Assembly: GCF_011250645.1 (NCBI RefSeq)
Contig: NZ_JAANNO010000005.1
Coordinates: forward strand, 26,846-90,845
DNA from: Motilibacter aurantiacus
GTDB taxonomy: Bacteria; Actinomycetota; Actinomycetes; Motilibacterales; Motilibacteraceae
DNA: 64,000 nt
Reading direction: 5' to 3'
Shown here: positions 59,201-64,000 of the stretch, one piece after another
Position numbering within the stretch: position 1 is the first letter of the stretch
How the letters are laid out: every line of letters begins with the position of its first letter
The notes under the pieces: model-generated
The model's input: the letters and a program-made list of their open reading frames with translations, nothing else
Told to the model about the DNA's origin: nothing
Databases searched by the model: none
Made by a program: the position numbers and the translations under genes

Positions 59201-59959
59201 ATGAGCCTCACGCTTCCGCCCGGCGGCGCCCGCCGCCTGCTCGACCCGGCGGTCGGCGCCGTCCTCGGCGCCGTCACGCTGCTGCTCGTCCTGGCGTACG
59301 ACCAGCCTCGGTCGGCGGCGGTCGTCGCCGCCCTCGTGGTGGCCGTCGGCGCCGCGCTCGTCACCCACGGCGTGCGCACCCGCACGGCGACGGCCTGGCG
59401 CACCGTCGACATCGTCGTGGCCGCCGTCCTGGCCGTGGCCTGCGGCGTCGTCTTCTGGGCCTGGGCCTACCTCTGGGACGCGTTCAAGCCCGCCTTCGTC
59501 GCCTTCCCGCCCGGCCAGGCGCTGATCTACGGCATGTGGTTCCTCCCGTGCGCCCTCGTCCCGCTCATCGTGCGCCGGCCGGGCGCGGCGGTGTTCGCCG
59601 AGCTCGTCGCGGCCACGGTCGAATGGATGCTGTTCAGCCAGTTCGGCGCGGCCGTCGTGGTCTACGGGCTCGTCCAGGGGCTGCTCGCCGAGTGCGCCTT
59701 CGCCGCCACCGGCTACCGGCGCTGGACCCTCGGCACCGCGATGGCGGCCGGCGCGCTGGCGGGGGCCGGGGCCGCTCCCCTGGACTGGGTCTACTCCTAC
59801 CCGCTGTGGTCGGTCGCCTGGAAGGCGGCCTACCTCGGGCTGGTGGTCGTGTCCGGCGCCGTGCTCACCGGCCTGCTCTCCTGGTACGCGGTGCGCGCCC
59901 TCGCGCCGACCGGTGCCCTCAGCGCGTTCGCGGCCGGCCGCGAGCGCGAGCTCGTCTGA
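59201..59959 (+). CDS. ykoE: ECF transporter S component YkoE, thiamine precursor (HMP) binding
   Basis: A 252-aa integral membrane protein with about six helices and the YkoE pattern: the hydrophobic core AVLGAVTLLLVLAYDQP, VVFWAWAYLWDAFKPAF, GQALIYGMWFLPCALVPLIVRRPGAA, and VEWMLFSQFGA. The S component binds the vitamin precursor, presumably hydroxymethylpyrimidine or a related pyrimidine; the paired ATPase and T protein follow. TPP riboswitch control supports this. The ATG follows GGAGGG at 7 nt. Confidence 0.9.
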   Translation: MSLTLPPGGARRLLDPAVGAVLGAVTLLLVLAYDQPRSAAVVAALVVAVGAALVTHGVRTRTATAWRTVDIVVAAVLAVACGVVFWAWAYLWDAFKPAFVAFPPGQALIYGMWFLPCALVPLIVRRPGAAVFAELVAATVEWMLFSQFGAAVVVYGLVQGLLAECAFAATGYRRWTLGTAMAAGALAGAGAAPLDWVYSYPLWSVAWKAAYLGLVVVSGAVLTGLLSWYAVRALAPTGALSAFAAGRERELV

Positions 59960-59961
59960 CC

Positions 59962-61416
59962 TTGGGCGCCGGGACCCCCCGGCCGGTCGCCGTCGAGGCG
60001 CGCGGCTGGGGCTGGCGGCACGCCGGGCGCAAGGCCTGGGCGCTGCGCGGCGTCGACCTGTCCGTCGCACCCGGCGAGCGCGTGCTGGTCCTCGGCCCGT
60101 CGGGGGCGGGCAAGAGCACGCTGCTCGCCGCCCTCGCGGGGGTGCTGGACCCGAGCACCGGCGAGGAGCAGGAGGGGGAGCTGCTGCTCGACGGCGTGCC
60201 CGCGCGGGAGGCGCGCGGCCGGGCCGGCCTGCTCATGCAGGACCCGCAGGCCCAGCTGGTCATGGCGCGCGCCGGGGACGACGTGGCCTTCGGGCTGGAG
60301 AACACGGCCGTCCCGGCGGGCCTCATCTGGCCCCGGGTGGACGCGGCGCTGGAGGCCGTGGGCTTCCCGTACGGCCGCGACCGGCCCACCGCGGCGCTGT
60401 CCGGCGGCGAGGCGCAGCGGCTGGCGCTCGCCGGGGCCGTCGCGATGGAGCCCGGGCTGCTGCTGCTCGACGAGCCCACCGCCAACCTCGACCCCGAGGG
60501 GGCCGACCTCGTCCGCGCCGGGGTGCGCCGGGTGCTGGACGCCACGGGGCCGTCCCTGCTCGTGGTCGAGCACCGGGTGGCACCCTGGCTGCCCCTCGTC
60601 GACCGGGTCGTCGTGCTCGCGCCCGGCGGCGGCGTCCTCGCCGACGGCCCGCCCTCCCGGGTCCTCACCGGGTCGGTCGGGTCGGCGCTCGCGGCCGACG
60701 GGGTGTGGGTGCCCGGGCGCGAGCCGGCCCCACCCCCGCGCACGCCCGCACAGCCCGGCGACGAGCTCGTGCGGGCGGCCGCGGTCACCCACCGCCACTC
60801 CCCCGGGGCCCCGCCACGGCCCGACCGGGTCGATCTCGCCCTGCGCGAGGGCGAGGCGGTCAGCGTGACCGGCCGCAACGGCGCGGGCAAGACCACGCTC
60901 TCGCTCGTGCTCGGCGGGCTGCTGCGCCCCTCGGCCGGGTCCGTCACCGCCGCGCCCGCGCTCAGCGCCGACCGGCGCCCGCTGTGGAAGTGGCGGGCCG
61001 CCGCGCTGGCCTCCCGGGTGGGCACGGTCTTCCAGCAGCCCGAGCGCCAGTTCCTCACCGGGCGCGTGCGCGACGAGGTCGCGCTCGGGCCGCGCCGGGC
61101 GGGCGTGCCCGCGCAGGAGGCCGACGCCCGGGCCGACGAGCTGCTCGACCGGCTCGGGCTGCTCCGGCTGGCCAGGGCCAACCCGCACACCCTCTCCGGC
61201 GGGGAGCAGCGTCGGCTCTCCGTCGCCACCACGCTGGCCGCCGCGCCGCGGGTGCTCGTGCTCGACGAGCCCACGTTCGGCCAGGACGCGCGGACCTGGG
61301 CCGAGCTGGTGGCGCTGCTGCGCGGGCTGCTCGACGCCGGCACCGCGGTCTGCGCGGTCACGCACGACCGGGCCTTCGTCGACGCGCTCGCCGGGCGGGA
61401 GGTGCGGCTGCCGTGA
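59962..61416 (+). CDS. ykoD: ECF transporter duplicated ATPase YkoD
   Basis: A 484-aa fusion of two ABC ATPase domains. First: GPSGAGKST (Walker A, about 45), MQDPQAQLVMAR (Q-loop), LSGGEAQRLALA and LLLDEPTANLD. Second: GRNGAGKTT (about 310), FQQPERQFLTG, LSGGEQRRLSVA and VLDEPTFGQD. The pair drives the S and T components in a group II ECF transporter. TTG at 59962, 2 nt after the ykoE stop, is the only start that fits; the frame has no ATG or GTG there. It overlaps ykoC in GTGA. Confidence 0.9.
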   Translation: MGAGTPRPVAVEARGWGWRHAGRKAWALRGVDLSVAPGERVLVLGPSGAGKSTLLAALAGVLDPSTGEEQEGELLLDGVPAREARGRAGLLMQDPQAQLVMARAGDDVAFGLENTAVPAGLIWPRVDAALEAVGFPYGRDRPTAALSGGEAQRLALAGAVAMEPGLLLLDEPTANLDPEGADLVRAGVRRVLDATGPSLLVVEHRVAPWLPLVDRVVVLAPGGGVLADGPPSRVLTGSVGSALAADGVWVPGREPAPPPRTPAQPGDELVRAAAVTHRHSPGAPPRPDRVDLALREGEAVSVTGRNGAGKTTLSLVLGGLLRPSAGSVTAAPALSADRRPLWKWRAAALASRVGTVFQQPERQFLTGRVRDEVALGPRRAGVPAQEADARADELLDRLGLLRLARANPHTLSGGEQRRLSVATTLAAAPRVLVLDEPTFGQDARTWAELVALLRGLLDAGTAVCAVTHDRAFVDALAGREVRLP

Positions 61417-62174
61417 CCGCGCCCCTCCTCGCGCCCAGCCGCTCCACCGCGCCGCTCGCCCGCTTCAACCCCGTCGCCGCGCTGGGCGCCTGCCTCGTGC
61501 TGGCGCTGGCCGCGCTCGCCGCCCGGGACGCCGTGACCCAGGCGCTGCTGCTCGTCCCGGTCGCGGCCGGGGTGCTGCTCGCCCGGGTCGGGCCGCGCAC
61601 CCTGCTGCGCCGCGGCTGGCCGGTGCTGCTCGGCGGGCTCAGCGTGTTCCTGTCGAACGCGCTGCTCGCGCCCGGGCCGGGCCTCGCCGTCGCCGACGCC
61701 GCACCGCTCGTGCTCCGCGTCGTGGTGGTCGCCCTGCCCGGCCTGCTGGTGGCCACCACGATCGATCCCACCGACCTGGCCGACGCGCTCGTCCAGCGGC
61801 TGCACGCCCCGCCGCGGTTCGCGTACGGCACGCTTGCCGCGCTGCGCCTCATGCCGCTGCTGGCCGACGAGTGGCGGGCGCTGGGGCTGGCCCGGCGGGC
61901 GCGCGGCGTGGACGCCGGGCGCAGCCCGCTGGCGGCCGGGCGGCTCTTCGCCGGGCAGGCGTTCGCGCTCTTCGTGGCCGCCGTGCGCCGGGCCTCCCGG
62001 CTGGCGACCGCGATGGACGCGCGCGGGTTCGACACGGCCGGGCCGCGTACGGTCGCCCGGCCGCAGCCGTTCACCAGGCGCGACGCGGGACTCCTGCTCG
62101 CCACCACCGGGCTCGTCGCCCTCGCCACCGCAGCGAGCGCCGCGCTGGGGACGTGGACGCCGGTCCTCGGCTGA
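61413..62174 (+). CDS. ykoC: ECF transporter T component YkoC
   Basis: A 253-aa membrane protein of the CbiQ/EcfT type with about five hydrophobic helices. The coupling motifs are visible as ARRARGVDAG and AMDARGFDT, the two Ala-Arg-Gly signatures that contact the ATPases. GTG overlaps the ykoD stop. Last gene of the riboswitch-controlled ykoEDC operon. The function is uptake of a thiamine precursor (inferred for the whole complex). Confidence 0.9.
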   Translation: MTAPLLAPSRSTAPLARFNPVAALGACLVLALAALAARDAVTQALLLVPVAAGVLLARVGPRTLLRRGWPVLLGGLSVFLSNALLAPGPGLAVADAAPLVLRVVVVALPGLLVATTIDPTDLADALVQRLHAPPRFAYGTLAALRLMPLLADEWRALGLARRARGVDAGRSPLAAGRLFAGQAFALFVAAVRRASRLATAMDARGFDTAGPRTVARPQPFTRRDAGLLLATTGLVALATAASAALGTWTPVLG

Positions 62175-62214
62175 GCCGCGCTCAGGTCCCCGCGGCCCCG
62201 GCCGACAAGACGGT

Positions 62215-64000
62215 GTGACGGTTTCGCGCGCCTCCGACCCCGTGCCGTACGCGGTGCCGTACACGGCTCCGGGTTACGGCGAGTCGTCCTACGTCCCCCA
62301 GCACGCCTCCCCCGCGCCGCCGGCCCCCTCCTACGCGTCGTTCGGCGGCAGCGGCTTCGCCTCGATGCCGCGCAAGCGCATCGGCGACGTGCTCATCGAG
62401 GCCGGCGTGCTCACCCATGCCGACGTCGAGCGCGCGCTGCAGGCCCAGAAGGAGGCCAAGGGCGAGCGTCGACGGCTCGGCGAGCTCATCACCGAGCTCG
62501 GGCTGGCCTCCGAGCGCCAGGTCGCGAACGCCCTCGCCAGCGTCCTCGGCCTGCAGATGGTCGACCTCGGCGGCGTCGTCGTCAGCCCGGACGTGGTGCG
62601 GTCGCTGCCGCGCAGCGTCGCGGACCGCACCGGCGTCCTCGTCCTGGAGCGGCTGGCCGACGGCGGCCTGCGGGTCGCGACCTCGGACCCCACGAACGTG
62701 CTCGCCCTCGACGACGTGCGGCTCTACACGAGCGCGCCGCGCCTCGAGGTGCTCGTCGCGACCGCGTCGCAGATCACCGAGCACCTCGCGCGCGCCTGGT
62801 CGCTGTCCGAGGACAGCGCCGACGTCGCGACGGTCATCGAGGGCATCTCGGCCGAGACCGAGAGCGAGGCCGAGGCCGGCGGCAGCCCCGACGACGCCCC
62901 GACCGTCCGCCTGGTCAACATGGTCTTCAGCGACGCCGTGCGCGCCGGCGCCAGCGACGTGCACATCGAGCCGCAGCGCGAGGTGCTGCGCATCCGCTAC
63001 CGCATCGACGGCATGCTGCGCGACGTCATGACGGTCCCTCGCCGGGCCGCCCCCGCCGTCGTCAGCCGGATCAAGATCACCTCCGGCCTCGACATCGCCG
63101 AGCGCCGGCTCCCCCAGGACGGCCGTGCCCGGATCAGCGTCGACGGCACCTCCGTCGACACCCGCATCAGCACGATGCCGTCGATCCACGGGGAGAAGGT
63201 CGTCGTCCGCCTCCTCATGCGGGCCGAGCAGGTGCCGGACCTCGGCGGCGTGGGCATGGCGCCCGAGCAGCTGGCCGTGCTGCGCGCCGCCATGCGCGAG
63301 CCGCAGGGGCTGGTGCTCATCACCGGCCCGACCGGGTCCGGCAAGACGAGCACCCTGTACGCCGCCCTGCAGGAGATCGTGCGCCCCGAGCGCAACATCG
63401 TGACGCTCGAGGACCCGGTCGAGGTCCAGATGCCCGGCATCACGCAGGTCCAGATCAACGAGCGCACCGGCATGACGTTCAGCCGCGGCCTGCGCGCGAT
63501 CCTGCGCCAGGACCCCGACGTCGTCCTCGTCGGCGAGGTCCGCGACACCGAGACCGCCGAGCTCGCGCTCACCGCCTCGATGACCGGCCACCTGGTGCTC
63601 TCGACGCTGCACACCAACTCCGCCGTCGCCGCGCTGACCCGCCTCGTCGACATGGGCGTGGAGCCCTTCCTCGTCGGGTCCTCGCTCTCCTGCGTCGTCG
63701 CCCAGCGGCTGGTCCGCCGGGTCTGCGCCAGCTGCGCCCGGCCCACCACGATCGAGCCGGCGGTCGCTGCCGCGCTGGCGCTCTCGCACGCCGAGACGGT
63801 GGGGGCCCGGCCGATGGCCGGCGAGGGGTGCAGCGTCTGCTCGGGGACCGGCTACAAGGGCCGGGTCGGCGTCTTCGAGGTCATCGAGGTGACGCCGGGC
63901 CTGCGCGACGTGCTGCTGCGCGAGCGCACCGAGGTCGCGGTCGCCGAGGCGGTCCGGGCCGAGGGCGGGCGCAGCCTGCGCGACGCCGCCCTCGAGGTCG
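62215..64000 (+). CDS. GspE/PilB-type assembly ATPase, 3' end outside window
   Basis: 595 codons are visible, still open at the end of the window. After a Pro/Tyr/Ala-rich N-terminal tail (about 45 residues) comes the GspE N-domain (PRKRIGDVLIEAGVLTHADVERALQAQKE). The ATPase core has TGPTGSGKTSTLY (Walker A, about 375), DVVLVGEVRDTETA (Walker B), TGHLVLSTLHTN (His box), and CASC / CSVCSGTGYKGR (tetracysteine zinc motif). It powers a type IV pilus or type II-like secretion apparatus, whose other genes should follow downstream. It starts at GTG. Confidence 0.92.
   Translation, partial: MTVSRASDPVPYAVPYTAPGYGESSYVPQHASPAPPAPSYASFGGSGFASMPRKRIGDVLIEAGVLTHADVERALQAQKEAKGERRRLGELITELGLASERQVANALASVLGLQMVDLGGVVVSPDVVRSLPRSVADRTGVLVLERLADGGLRVATSDPTNVLALDDVRLYTSAPRLEVLVATASQITEHLARAWSLSEDSADVATVIEGISAETESEAEAGGSPDDAPTVRLVNMVFSDAVRAGASDVHIEPQREVLRIRYRIDGMLRDVMTVPRRAAPAVVSRIKITSGLDIAERRLPQDGRARISVDGTSVDTRISTMPSIHGEKVVVRLLMRAEQVPDLGGVGMAPEQLAVLRAAMREPQGLVLITGPTGSGKTSTLYAALQEIVRPERNIVTLEDPVEVQMPGITQVQINERTGMTFSRGLRAILRQDPDVVLVGEVRDTETAELALTASMTGHLVLSTLHTNSAVAALTRLVDMGVEPFLVGSSLSCVVAQRLVRRVCASCARPTTIEPAVAAALALSHAETVGARPMAGEGCSVCSGTGYKGRVGVFEVIEVTPGLRDVLLRERTEVAVAEAVRAEGGRSLRDAALEV

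Noticed and set aside
1..64000. tRNA, rRNA, transposase, prophage or integrated-element genes
   Set aside because: None seen on either strand. Gaps between genes are short and no flanking repeats or attachment-like duplications were noticed.

Overview
This window is chromosomal DNA of a very GC-rich, Gram-positive actinomycete (Actinomycetota). The evidence is the strong G/C bias at third codon positions, frequent GTG starts, many starts lying 6-9 nt behind a TANNNT -10 box (leaderless transcripts), and actinobacterial markers: adnAB, moeZ, a DUF3107 protein, a SARP/LuxR regulator, SigE-type ECF sigma, DUF6758, and a MgtE-N/DUF1003 pair. The genus cannot be fixed from sequence alone. I saw no rRNA, tRNA, CRISPR array, transposase or prophage. 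Gene density is high, and no gap between genes exceeds about 260 nt.

Layout. 1-2.0 kb: a DUF4097-type beta-repeat protein cut by the window edge, an EEP-fold phosphodiesterase and a YjbR/MmcQ protein. 2.0-8.5 kb: adnB and adnA on the minus strand, the two motor-nuclease subunits for double-strand break resection. 8.7-14.4 kb: small proteins, an alkyltransferase-like protein, moeZ, a MarR-ABC exporter pair with a palindromic operator, and DUF3107. 14.6-17.7 kb: a DEAD-box helicase with an apparent CTG start, a phosphodiesterase and an alpha/beta hydrolase. 17.7-18.9 kb: a decayed secreted-protein gene with frameshifts, one caused by an 8-bp tandem duplication. 19.1-25.2 kb: MarC, PHP and DUF6758 genes, a Nudix hydrolase, a TIM-barrel epimerase-like protein and membrane proteins. 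25.3-28.9 kb: a 1206-aa SARP/LuxR regulator. 29-35.8 kb: lipoprotein, amidohydrolase, FAD oxidoreductase, ECF sigma with a probable anti-sigma, and CorA. 35.7-45.4 kb: metallo-beta-lactamase fold protein, general stress protein, SDR with TetR and twin operators, LLM flavoprotein, VOC protein, CitE-like lyase, AI-2E, EamA and PhzF proteins. 45.5-51.3 kb: MgtE-N and DUF1003 proteins, a large secreted CshA/OmpA-like protein, and a PRC/DUF2382 stress protein. 51.3-55.0 kb: an MFS-GntR operon divergent from a GNAT-aminotransferase fusion enzyme. 55.1-58.9 kb: a soluble GAF chemoreceptor-like protein and a GGDEF protein with a degenerate EAL domain. 59.0-62.2 kb: a TPP riboswitch followed by ykoE-ykoD-ykoC, for uptake of a thiamine precursor. 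62.2 kb to the end: a GspE/PilB assembly ATPase, incomplete at the window edge.

Two patterns stand out. First, four tiny acidic, probably disordered proteins and a general stress protein each have a GGGTAG/GGGTAC element upstream; three of the elements share the longer string GCCCG-N(1-3)-GTGGGTA. This suggests a regulon driven by an alternative (stress) sigma factor. Second, the GntR / MFS / acyltransferase-aminotransferase unit looks like a self-contained small-molecule locus of unknown product and is the best candidate here for an undescribed system.
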